This document shows positions 1 through 7,098 of a stretch of DNA of 30,027 nucleotides, in pieces. Numbering within the stretch: position 1 is the stretch's first letter; the number at the start of each line of letters is the position of its first letter. Source of the stretch: Ruminococcus flavefaciens (GTDB lineage Bacteria > Bacillota > Clostridia > Oscillospirales > Ruminococcaceae); assembly GCA_002309635.1 (NCBI GenBank), contig DBXO01000001.1, positions 566-30,592 of the forward strand, in the 5' to 3' direction. The notes under the pieces are model-generated. The model did no database searches, was not told the DNA's origin, and worked only from the letters and a program-made list of their open reading frames with translations. A program made the translations under genes and the position numbers.

Positions 1-195
1 TTCTACTTCAGAACAACTGACGTTACAGGTGTTGTAACTCTTCCTGCTGATAAGGAAATGTGCATGCCCGGCGATAACGTTGCTATGGACGTTGAGCTCA
101 TCACTCCTATCGCTATTGAAGAGGGACTCCGTTTCGCTATCCGTGAGGGTGGTAGAACAGTTGGTTCAGGCGTTGTTACAAAGATCAACGAATAA
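1..195 (+). CDS. tuf: Elongation factor Tu, C-terminal part (5' end outside window)
   Basis: The first 64 codons read as the C-terminal beta-barrel (domain 3) of EF-Tu, the GTPase that brings aminoacyl-tRNA to the ribosome. Visible landmarks are FYFRTTDVTG, the MPGDNV segment and the C-terminal EGGRTVGSGVVTKI, which is nearly invariant in bacterial EF-Tu. The reading frame is open from base 1 and stops at TAA 193-195. A hairpin with a T-run follows at 230-261, so this is the end of its transcript. GTP-binding domains lie upstream of the window. Confidence 0.97.
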   Translation, partial: FYFRTTDVTGVVTLPADKEMCMPGDNVAMDVELITPIAIEEGLRFAIREGGRTVGSGVVTKINE

Positions 196-229
196 TTTGT
201 TTCGTAATCATTTGATATAACGACTATCA

Positions 230-261
230 GGCGGTCGTGCTTTATGCAGGGCCGCCTTTTT
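230..261 (+). terminator. Rho-independent terminator after tuf
   Basis: GGCGGTC (230-236) pairs with GGCCGCC (250-256), seven pairs with one G-T wobble. The loop is 13 nt and a T-run follows at 257-261. It lies 35 nt after the tuf stop and before the ABC transporter genes. Confidence 0.85.
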
Positions 262-286
262 GCATAAATATACTTTGTTATATAAT
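259..286 (+). promoter_or_regulatory. Possible sigma-A promoter for the ABC transporter genes
   Basis: A perfect TATAAT lies at 281-286. The best -35 is weak (TTTGCA at 259-264, 16-bp spacer) and overlaps the T-run of the tuf terminator. The transcript would have a very short leader before the ribosome site at 296-303. Confidence 0.4.
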
Positions 287-308
287 AAACAAACAGGAAG
301 GTGACTCT

Positions 309-1220
309 ATGGATCACATTCTGCAAACGCAGCATTTGTCCAAATCCTACGGCAAATTCAAGGCACTGGACGACCTTACGATAAATGTACCCAAGGGCTC
401 AATATACGGTATGGTCGGCAGAAACGGCGCAGGAAAGACAACACTTATACGTATAATCACAGGACTTAACAATCCTACGACCGGCGAGTATTCCCTCATG
501 GGAGTAAAGCATTCAGACGGAAAGATACTTAAAGCACGCAGAAAAATGGGCGCAGTAGTCGAAACTCCCTCACTTCACCCGAATATGAGCGCAAAGGATA
601 ACCTTATCCAGCAGACAAAGGCTCTCGGAATCTCCGATGAAAAGCTTGACGGTATACTCAGGCTCGTAGGACTTGCAAATACAGGAAAGAAAAAGGCGAG
701 GGACTTCTCTCTCGGTATGCGCCAGAGGCTTGGCATTGCATTTTCACTGGTAGGCGACCCTGAGTTTCTCGTACTTGACGAGCCGATAAACGGTCTTGAC
801 CCGCAGGGCATCATGGAGGTGCGTGAGATGATACTCCGCCTCAACAAGGAAAAGGGCATTACCATACTTATTTCCAGCCATATCCTTGACGAGCTCTCAC
901 GTCTTGCTACGCATTACGGCTTTATCGAGCGCGGTCACCTTATAAAGGAAATGAGCGCAGAGGAGCTTGAAAGGGTATGCCGCAAGTCGGTACACGTCAA
1001 CGTCAGCGATACCTCAGTTCTTGCCGAGGTCCTCAACGGCATGGGCGCCGAGTTCAAGCTGTATTCGCCCAATGAAGCCGATATCTTTACCCCCGTGCAG
1101 GTAACTCCGCTTGTTCTTGCACTCAATGAGAAGAATTGCTTTGTAAACTCCATGTCCGAGCGTCATGAGAGCCTTGAAAGCTACTTCATGGGACTTGTAG
1201 GAGGTGTTAATAATGGCTGA
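309..1220 (+). CDS. ABC transporter ATP-binding protein (BcrA/NatA-like)
   Basis: A 303-residue ATPase subunit of an ABC-2 type exporter. Walker A is GRNGAGKTT (about 37-45), the signature is FSLGMRQRL (133-141), Walker B is FLVLDE (153-158) and an ISSH switch histidine follows. The C-terminal ~75 residues resemble the extension of bacitracin/lantibiotic-type ATPases. The ATG at 309 is chosen because GGAAGGTG (296-303) precedes it; an upstream in-frame extension has no ribosome site. The stop overlaps the permease start by 8 nt, so the two are translationally coupled. This class often exports antibiotics or peptides or confers self-protection; the substrate cannot be read from sequence. Confidence 0.93.
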   Translation: MDHILQTQHLSKSYGKFKALDDLTINVPKGSIYGMVGRNGAGKTTLIRIITGLNNPTTGEYSLMGVKHSDGKILKARRKMGAVVETPSLHPNMSAKDNLIQQTKALGISDEKLDGILRLVGLANTGKKKARDFSLGMRQRLGIAFSLVGDPEFLVLDEPINGLDPQGIMEVREMILRLNKEKGITILISSHILDELSRLATHYGFIERGHLIKEMSAEELERVCRKSVHVNVSDTSVLAEVLNGMGAEFKLYSPNEADIFTPVQVTPLVLALNEKNCFVNSMSERHESLESYFMGLVGGVNNG

Positions 1221-1977
1221 GCTTCTTGCAGAGGGCTACAGACGACTTTTCAAGGGCAAGCGCTTCTATATCGTAATGGGAGTTATTGCCGCTATCGCTG
1301 TAATGTTCACGGTACTGTACAAATTCATAAACTCCATGTCAGGCGGAATCGGCAACACTTCAGGTATCAGGATGCCCGCGGACCCGCTCCTTTTTGACGC
1401 TATCGGCATTCTGCCGCTTTTGATAGGCATTGCCGCAGGTATGCTCATCGTTCAGGATTTCAAGAACAACACTATCAGGAACAAGGTCATCATCGGCCAT
1501 TCCAGAGTTAAGATATACCTTGCAAACTGGATCGTTTCCGTAACGGTAATGATAATATACATGGCTGTATATCTTGTTGTTGCCGCAGCTCTCGGAGGAA
1601 TTATCCTCGGCTTTGAGGAATTTCCAACTAAGGAGATGACTGTGAACCTCGTTCACTTCTTCTTCATCGAGCTTGCAATGACCTCCCTCATAGTGTTCCT
1701 GTGTAACACTATGAAGAACACGGGAGGCTTTGTGCTTGCCATAACCATGCATTATATCGTGGATATGTTCTCACTTGCACTCATGCTCCTCAACAAGCAC
1801 CCGAAGGTGCAGGAGATAGTTAGTGAAGCCGTACCCAGCCTGCAAATGAATATCGTGCAGCAGGGCTACAACGAATCACACGACCACAGCATGCGTATGA
1901 TACTCTTTATGGTCATCATAACTGTAGTATCGACGATCGGCGGCGCACTTCTCTTCAAAAAATCAGACCTTAAGTAA
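1213..1977 (+). CDS. ABC-2 type transporter permease
   Basis: A 254-residue integral membrane protein with about six hydrophobic helices: one near residues 20-38, then after a short loop around 60-80, 100-125, 145-160, 175-195 and the C-terminal ~230-247. This matches ABC-2 permeases that pair with BcrA/NatA-type ATPases. GGAGG at 1200-1204 supports ATG 1213 rather than the upstream GTG. It overlaps the end of the ATPase gene by 8 nt. A strong hairpin follows immediately, so the operon is probably just these two genes. Cargo is unknown. Confidence 0.9.
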   Translation: MAELLAEGYRRLFKGKRFYIVMGVIAAIAVMFTVLYKFINSMSGGIGNTSGIRMPADPLLFDAIGILPLLIGIAAGMLIVQDFKNNTIRNKVIIGHSRVKIYLANWIVSVTVMIIYMAVYLVVAAALGGIILGFEEFPTKEMTVNLVHFFFIELAMTSLIVFLCNTMKNTGGFVLAITMHYIVDMFSLALMLLNKHPKVQEIVSEAVPSLQMNIVQQGYNESHDHSMRMILFMVIITVVSTIGGALLFKKSDLK

Positions 1978-1978
1978 A

Positions 1979-2007
1979 GAAAAAGCTTCCGTAAGGAAGC
2001 TTTTTCT
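1979..2007. terminator. Strong terminator after the ABC transporter operon
   Basis: A perfect 12-bp stem, GAAAAAGCTTCC (1979-1990) with GGAAGCTTTTTC (1995-2006), has a GTAA loop. A/T-rich stem ends give a T-run on both strands. It starts two bases after the permease stop. Confidence 0.9.
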
Positions 2008-2051
2008 TATAATTACGTATAAATAGTAGATTTAAAAAGTGTATTTCTGTA

Positions 2052-2080
2052 TTGTTTTGGTTGAAAAAATCATGTATAAT
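2052..2080 (+). promoter_or_regulatory. Likely promoter for the HEPN-like gene
   Basis: TATAAT at 2075-2080 has TTGTTT at 2052-2057, spacer 17 bp. It sits 47 bp before the start codon in an A/T-rich gap just downstream of a terminator, so the gene at 2128 probably has its own transcript. Confidence 0.55.
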
Positions 2081-2127
2081 ATAAATAGAATGAGCTACTT
2101 TCAAATTAAGGAAAGGAGATAAAGGTC

Positions 2128-2637
2128 ATGCGTGAACTGAATATAGATTTTATGGATTTATATAAAAGTGTTGACCGTTTCTTAAAAGATGCTTATTCAT
2201 CAGATACAGGGGTAACCAATTATATTCAGAACATGGAATTAAAGTTTTTACAAGGCAGAAGAAGTATCAGCAGTTGGCAGTCGGATTATGATGAATTGAA
2301 GCATTTGCGCTGGATAAGGAATCAGCTTGCACATGATGTGGATTATGATTCAGACATTTGCGAGGAAAAGGATTATTATTGGCTTGAAGGATTTCGTGAC
2401 AGATTGTTTTCAGCTGAGGATCCTATGGCAAAGCTTATTAGAGCTGAAGAAACAATTAAACATCAGCAGGTCAAGCCTGTTCAAAAGCCTTTGTCACCGC
2501 TGTACAAGCAGTTTAATAACAAATCTTCTGAACCTGCACCGCCGATACAGTATAATCATTATCCGTATACTCCCAAAGAGTCGATTAAGCCTAAACACCG
2601 AAGTTTTTGGCAATGGCTCAAGGATTTATTTACATAA
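2128..2637 (+). CDS. Small HEPN-like protein of unknown function
   Basis: A 169-residue cytoplasmic protein without signal peptide or membrane segment. The N-terminal ~100 residues are predicted helical and contain RWIRNQLAHD at 61-70. This carries an R-x4-H core (Arg64, His69) like the HEPN superfamily motif (RX4-6H) of some RNases and nucleotide-binding proteins. The C-terminal third is rich in Pro, Lys and Gln and ends in an aromatic segment (FWQWLKDLF) that may bind a partner or membrane. AAAGGAG at 2112-2118 fixes the ATG. No nucleotidyltransferase (MNT) partner is adjacent, so a HEPN-MNT toxin pair is not supported here. It faces asnB tail to tail with an 11-bp gap. Confidence 0.75.
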   Translation: MRELNIDFMDLYKSVDRFLKDAYSSDTGVTNYIQNMELKFLQGRRSISSWQSDYDELKHLRWIRNQLAHDVDYDSDICEEKDYYWLEGFRDRLFSAEDPMAKLIRAEETIKHQQVKPVQKPLSPLYKQFNNKSSEPAPPIQYNHYPYTPKESIKPKHRSFWQWLKDLFT

Positions 2638-2648
2638 AATATTTTTTG

Positions 2649-4466
2649 CTATTTAAACTGTATATCAAACCTTTCCAACCAGTAGTTCAGCTGTATAAAG
2701 TAGGCTATAGTCTGCGGAAGATTCATAAGCTGACCGTACCACTGGACGTTTTCTTCGTGGCGCAGAAGCTTTTCCAGTTCCTCGCGCTTCACGAGCTGTG
2801 TCAGCTTATCCCCTCCGTTATCCAGTATATCACGGAGCTTTTCCGTAACTCCTGCCAGGAATGCAGGATTATGTGTTTTGGGATATGGACTTTTCTTGCG
2901 CCAAAGGACTTTTTCGGGCAGCCATTCCTTCATGGCTTCGCGGAGAAGTCCTTTTTCTCTGCCCATATAGTCCTTGTATTCCCATGGCACGTTGTATAGG
3001 TATTCCGCAATGCGGTAGTCGCAGAATGGCACTCTTACTTCAAGACCGCAGTACATGGACATTCTGTCCTTACGGTCGAGGAGAGTCTGCATGAACCAGT
3101 GGAAGTTGAGCTGTGTCATCTCCCGCATGCGGTACTCAAGGGCACTGTCGCCGCTGAGTTTGTCAGCATAGTCGGCAGTAGTTTTGTATGCGGAGTACAC
3201 GTATTTGTCGGCATTGAGCCTTTCTGTGTATTCATCGCACAGGAAACGCTTTCGGTACGCGGTGCTCTGCGCCCAGGGAAAGCCGTCCGTCATGCGTATG
3301 TCCTTATCCCTGTACCAAGGGTAGCCGCCGAATATCTCGTCGGCGCACTCTCCTGACAGCGCAACACTTCCGTATTCCTTTATATCTCGGCAGAACAGCA
3401 TCAGAGATGCGTCCACGTCTGCCATTCCCGGCAGTCCGCGGGCTTCTGTGGCTTCATCGAGAGCTTTGATCAGCTCGGGAGTATCTATCACTGTCCGGTG
3501 GTGGTCGGAACCGAGGTATTCAGCCATACAGGCGATATACTCGGGATCGCTGTCAGGCTGGAAGCGGCTGGAGCGGAAGAACCTGTCATTGTCGCGGTAG
3601 TCCACAGAAAAGGTGATTAATTGCTTTCCCTGTTTTTTCAATTCAGCAGCCGCCACGGAAGATATGAGGCTTGAATCAAGCCCTCCCGAAAGGAATGTAC
3701 ACACAGGCACGTCGGAGACCAGCTGTCTCCTTATGGCGTCGAGGACCAGCTCACGTACGTGTTCTGCGGTTTCCTCAAAGCTCTCGCGGAGCTCATAAGC
3801 GCGGAGCCGCCAGTACTCACGCAGTTTAAGGCCATTCGCAGAGTAGTAACCGCACCAGCCTGCTTTCAGTTCCTCCACGCCCCGTATGATGCCGCAGCCC
3901 ATAGTGCGTCCCGGAGCCATGAGCAGAAGCTCGGCCGCGCCTTTTTCGTCTATCTCGTGAGGAATATCCGGGTGTTCAAGGAGAGCGGGCAGCTCAGAGG
4001 CGAATATGAGCTTATTGCGGGTCAGACAGTAAAACAGGGGCTTTACTCCTATCCTGTCGCGGGCAAGGAATATGCGGTGTTCGTCTTCGTCGTAAATTGC
4101 AAAGGCGAAAATGCCGTTGAACCGTTCTACACAGGAGCTTCCCCATTTTATGTAGCTTTTCAGAACTACCTCAGTATCGGAGCGTGAGGAGAAGCTGAAC
4201 TCGTCTGCAAGCTCCCTGCGGAGCTCCTCGGTATTGTAGAGCTCACCGTTATATATAATAGTGTATTTTCCGAAGCTCATAGGCTGTCTGCCGCCGTTGA
4301 TGTCGATGACGGCAAGGCGGGTATGAATGAGAGCGGCTTCACGGAAAAGTGACATTCCGTGCTGATCGGGGCCCCGTCGCAGGAGGGCTCTCTGCATTTT
4401 TTCGTATACCTTCATATCCTCGCGCATATCCTCAATGAAACTGACAGCACCTGCAATTCCGCACAT
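2649..4466 (-). CDS. asnB: Asparagine synthase (glutamine-hydrolysing)
   Basis: A 605-residue two-domain enzyme that makes asparagine from aspartate, ATP and glutamine. The class II amidotransferase domain (about 1-200) starts MCGIAGAV; Cys2 becomes the N-terminal nucleophile after Met removal, which decides the start at 4466 over the upstream frame extension. A GGAG ribosome site is well placed. The synthetase domain has the pyrophosphate loop SGGLDSS (260-266) and a downstream ALSGECADEIFGGY motif. Length is normal for AsnB-type enzymes. It is followed tail to tail by the HEPN-like gene and preceded by the pflA terminator, so it is probably monocistronic. Confidence 0.96.
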   Translation of the reverse strand: MCGIAGAVSFIEDMREDMKVYEKMQRALLRRGPDQHGMSLFREAALIHTRLAVIDINGGRQPMSFGKYTIIYNGELYNTEELRRELADEFSFSSRSDTEVVLKSYIKWGSSCVERFNGIFAFAIYDEDEHRIFLARDRIGVKPLFYCLTRNKLIFASELPALLEHPDIPHEIDEKGAAELLLMAPGRTMGCGIIRGVEELKAGWCGYYSANGLKLREYWRLRAYELRESFEETAEHVRELVLDAIRRQLVSDVPVCTFLSGGLDSSLISSVAAAELKKQGKQLITFSVDYRDNDRFFRSSRFQPDSDPEYIACMAEYLGSDHHRTVIDTPELIKALDEATEARGLPGMADVDASLMLFCRDIKEYGSVALSGECADEIFGGYPWYRDKDIRMTDGFPWAQSTAYRKRFLCDEYTERLNADKYVYSAYKTTADYADKLSGDSALEYRMREMTQLNFHWFMQTLLDRKDRMSMYCGLEVRVPFCDYRIAEYLYNVPWEYKDYMGREKGLLREAMKEWLPEKVLWRKKSPYPKTHNPAFLAGVTEKLRDILDNGGDKLTQLVKREELEKLLRHEENVQWYGQLMNLPQTIAYFIQLNYWLERFDIQFK

Positions 4467-4560
4467 GGCAAATCTCCACCGCTTTTCGGCATACGGCACG
4501 CCGATTTCCGGCCATTATCCGTTATACATTGGTTAAGGGCTAACGGCTAAGATAGTATAT

Positions 4561-4590
4561 GAAAAAGACCCCCGTAATGTTACGGAGGTC
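4561..4590 (-). terminator. Terminator after pflA
   Basis: An 11-bp stem with one mismatch spans 4567-4590 (GACCCCCGTAA with TTACGGAGGTC). On the minus strand it is followed by TTTTTC (4566-4561). It starts about 10 bases past the pflA stop. Confidence 0.85.
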
Positions 4591-4599
4591 GTTAATACA

Positions 4600-5343
4600 C
4601 TATTTTTGTTTTTTAAGTCCTGATCTTATTCCTGCAATAATGGTCTCGCGCGCCTTTATGGCTTCTTCTTTCGTGAGAGGCGGAGTATCACCGAGTGGAT
4701 ATTCAAGTCCGAGTTCGGCGTATTTCTGTCTGGCCATATCATGATAGGGAAGCACGTCCAGCGCTTTCAGATTGCTGAGTGTGGAAAGGTATTCGCCGAG
4801 AGCGAAAAGCTCCTCATACTTATCGGTAATACCGGGAACGACAACGTGACGTATCCATACAGGTATGCCCATATCGCGGATATGCTCCGCAAAAGCCAGT
4901 ATATTACGGTTCCCGGTACCTGTCAGCTCCTTGTGGAGCTCGTTGTCGATGTGTTTTATGTCAAGCATGACAAGGTCGGTGTTTTTTAGCACCTCGTCGG
5001 TCTTTTCAGGGTGAGCGGGATCGTAAACTCCCGCCGAAGTGTCAAGGCAGGTGTGAACTCCCTTGCTCTTAGCGAGAGCGAAAAGCTCTGCAAGAAATCC
5101 GGGCTGTGCCAGCGGTTCTCCGCCTGTTGCGGTGATACCTCCCGATCTCAGGAACTCCTTGTAGGAGTCGTACTCGCGCATGAGTTCTTCGGCAGTAGTT
5201 TCTGTACCTCCCGAAAAGTCCCATGTATCGGGGTTGTGGCAATATCTGCACCTGAGTGGGCAGCCCTGAAAGAATACAACGAAGCGTATACCGGGACCGT
5301 CAACAGTTCCGAAGCTCTCTGTAGAATGTATCCTGCCTTTCAT
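4600..5343 (-). CDS. pflA: Pyruvate formate-lyase activating enzyme (radical SAM)
   Basis: A 247-residue radical SAM enzyme, close in size to known PflA (about 246 residues). It installs the glycyl radical on pyruvate formate-lyase, a key step of mixed-acid fermentation. The cluster motif CX3CX2C is present as GCPLRCRYCHNPD near residue 29-36. The N-terminal STESFGTVDGPGIRFVVF and the SGGEP-like TGGEPL segment also fit. ATG 5343 overlaps the cca stop as ATGA with AGGAG eight bases upstream; a GTG nine bases earlier is less likely. No pflB (formate lyase) is nearby. Another glycyl-radical enzyme activator is possible but less likely. Confidence 0.93.
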   Translation of the reverse strand: MKGRIHSTESFGTVDGPGIRFVVFFQGCPLRCRYCHNPDTWDFSGGTETTAEELMREYDSYKEFLRSGGITATGGEPLAQPGFLAELFALAKSKGVHTCLDTSAGVYDPAHPEKTDEVLKNTDLVMLDIKHIDNELHKELTGTGNRNILAFAEHIRDMGIPVWIRHVVVPGITDKYEELFALGEYLSTLSNLKALDVLPYHDMARQKYAELGLEYPLGDTPPLTKEEAIKARETIIAGIRSGLKKQK

Positions 5344-6665
5344 TTTCCGCACTCCTGTTCCGCATATTTAAGCAGCTTGTCCTTTTCGTTGGGGAGCTCG
5401 TCCTCCATGACAAGCTCAAGGAGCCTCTGCTGCATTTTGCCTATTTCCGCACCTTTAAGCCCTAATCCCAGCAAATCGGAGCCGTTTACCGCAAGCCCTT
5501 TCAGACTGCGGCACTCGTTATTTGCAATTATCTCCCTGCCGATTCCGGCAAGCCTGTCAAACACGGCGTTCTCCTCAATGACAAAGTCGTTTTTTGCTGA
5601 ATTATCGCACTTTTTCATTTCAGTCAGGGCTAAGAAGAGCTCGTCGCCGATCCGGTACATCATTTTTTTTACGTCGGCTCTGCTTCTGAGCTTTTTGCTG
5701 TGATTTGCAATAAGAGCAGTGGAGTAGGAGATCGACTTTGTATCATAGCGGAGCCGTTTCATGACCTTTTCGGTTATTTCCGCGCCTACCCGGTCGTGCT
5801 GCTTGAAGTGCCCCCTGCCTGTTTCGTCAAATTTAAGGCAGGCAGGTTTTCCGATATCGTGGAAAAGCAGAGTCCTCCGCATTTTTACATCGTTTTCGGG
5901 TGCAAAGCTCACAGCGCGGACAGTATGCTCCCAGACATTGTATTTATGGTAGGGCGTACACTGGTCGAGCCCGATACTTGGCTTGAATTCGGGTATAACC
6001 GCGGTTATGACATCACTGTACTCCAGGAGTACGCTTATACAGCTTCTGCCGCAGACAAGCTTGTCAAGCTCGTCTCTGATACGCTCGTGGGATATTTTCT
6101 GCAAAAGGTCCTTCATGCGGTGAACTGCCGCAGAGGTCTCCTCCTCTATAGTGAAGCCGAGCTGCGAAGCAAAGCGGACAGCTCTCATAATGCGGAGGGC
6201 GTCCTCGCCGAAACGCTTTTCGGGGGCTCCCACACAGCGTATTATACCTGCTTTCATGTCGGAAATGCCGTCAAAGGGGTCAACGAGACAGCCGTTTCTG
6301 TCCATAGCAACCGCATTTATTGTGAAATCGCGGCGCGCAAGGTCAGTTGTGATATCAGCAGTGAATTCAACGTTTTCGGGGCGACGGCAGTCGGTATACT
6401 CGCCGTCGATACGGTATGTTGTTATCTCAAAGGGAACGTCTCCGCAGAAAACGGTGACAGTTCCGTGTTTTATGCCCGTGGGGACCACTTTGAAGCTGCT
6501 GAAAACCGCCAGTATCTCCTTAGGACGGGCGTTTGTGGTAATATCGATATCATGGCATTCTCTGCCCATTATGCTGTCACGGACGCAGCCGCCTACCATG
6601 TATGCCTCAAAGCCGTGTTTTTCAAGCTCGTTCAGCACCTGTTCTGTGTTTTTGTCTGTCTTCAA
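5340..6665 (-). CDS. cca: CCA tRNA nucleotidyltransferase with HD domain
   Basis: A 441-residue class II nucleotidyltransferase that adds or repairs the CCA tail of tRNAs. The head domain shows YMVGGCVRDSIMG and DIDITT (metal-binding Asp residues), then RRDFTINAVAMD. A C-terminal HD phosphohydrolase-like domain has LLFHDIGKPA. The start is a TTG at 6665: GGAAGGAG lies eight bases upstream, and the ATG overlapping that ribosome site runs straight into a stop in another frame. Its stop overlaps the pflA start (ATGA), so the two are coupled. A promoter is proposed at 6825-6853, giving a leader of about 150 nt. Confidence 0.94.
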   Translation of the reverse strand: MKTDKNTEQVLNELEKHGFEAYMVGGCVRDSIMGRECHDIDITTNARPKEILAVFSSFKVVPTGIKHGTVTVFCGDVPFEITTYRIDGEYTDCRRPENVEFTADITTDLARRDFTINAVAMDRNGCLVDPFDGISDMKAGIIRCVGAPEKRFGEDALRIMRAVRFASQLGFTIEEETSAAVHRMKDLLQKISHERIRDELDKLVCGRSCISVLLEYSDVITAVIPEFKPSIGLDQCTPYHKYNVWEHTVRAVSFAPENDVKMRRTLLFHDIGKPACLKFDETGRGHFKQHDRVGAEITEKVMKRLRYDTKSISYSTALIANHSKKLRSRADVKKMMYRIGDELFLALTEMKKCDNSAKNDFVIEENAVFDRLAGIGREIIANNECRSLKGLAVNGSDLLGLGLKGAEIGKMQQRLLELVMEDELPNEKDKLLKYAEQECGK

Positions 6666-6683
6666 GGCTGCATCTCCTTCCGT

Positions 6684-6716
6684 AAATCATAATTATAATC
6701 TGCATAATTATGATTT
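6684..6716. repeat. Perfect 13-bp inverted repeat in the cca leader
   Basis: AAATCATAATTAT (6684-6696) and ATAATTATGATTT (6704-6716) are exact reverse complements separated by 7 bp. It lies just upstream of the cca ribosome site. It could be a leader hairpin or a repressor operator; the A/T-only arms favour a protein site or weak hairpin over a terminator. The surrounding gap 6666-7098 has no gene; it holds this repeat, two plus-strand promoters, the cca promoter and the 11-bp repeats described separately. Confidence 0.6.
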
Positions 6717-6824
6717 GATTGAGTAGTAAGCAGTGAGCAGAGAATAATTCTGCCGGCTAAATGACTTACCGTTTCAGACGACGCCGATGTAAGCTGCTGC
6801 CAATAACTGATCACTATTTACTAT

Positions 6825-6853
6825 ATTATACATCAAATAAAAGGATTTGGCAA
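6825..6853 (-). promoter_or_regulatory. Promoter for cca-pflA
   Basis: Reading the minus strand, TTGCCA (6853-6848) is followed by a 17-bp spacer and TATAAT (6830-6825). This gives a 5' leader of about 150 nt before the TTG start of cca. Confidence 0.65.
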
Positions 6854-6895
6854 GATGTCCAAATTAAAAAGGATTTTTTTGTGCTTTATTCTAAA

Positions 6896-6924
6896 TTGCG
6901 TAAATACATTTAATAGAGTATAAT
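6896..6924 (+). promoter_or_regulatory. Upstream promoter of the first dockerin gene
   Basis: TTGCGT (6896-6901), 17-bp spacer and TATAAT (6919-6924). It would give a leader of about 170 nt that includes the 11-bp repeats at 6980-7017. A second -10 box at 7028 is the alternative, possibly activator-dependent, start. Confidence 0.5.
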
Positions 6925-6979
6925 GGAAGTACAGACAAAATAATAGCGACATATTAAAATTATGCCCGATATAGTAATT

Positions 6980-7033
6980 TTAAAGCTTTCTTAAGTTAAT
7001 TTTAAGATTATTTCAAGGTGAAGCCGTTATAAT
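6980..7033 (+). promoter_or_regulatory. Four 11-bp-phased direct repeats upstream of a TATAAT
   Basis: TTAAA (6980), TTAAG (6991), TTAAG (7002) and TCAAG (7013) recur every 11 bp exactly. The last box ends 10 bp before TATAAT (7028-7033), which has no good -35. Direct repeats of one helical turn overlapping the -35 region are the hallmark of OmpR/PhoB-family activator sites such as Pho boxes. A regulator of that family is encoded at 17222. Binding is inference. Confidence 0.55.
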
Positions 7034-7098
7034 TTAACCATAGTCACAAACGGCTTTGAATAATGATCGGGCAAAACTAAAAAAGGAGATTGATCACT

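Noticed and set aside
5700..6692. Long open frame on the plus strand opposite cca
   Set aside because: It is fully antisense to a clear enzyme gene, has no ribosome site and no recognisable protein features; an open shadow frame caused by codon bias.
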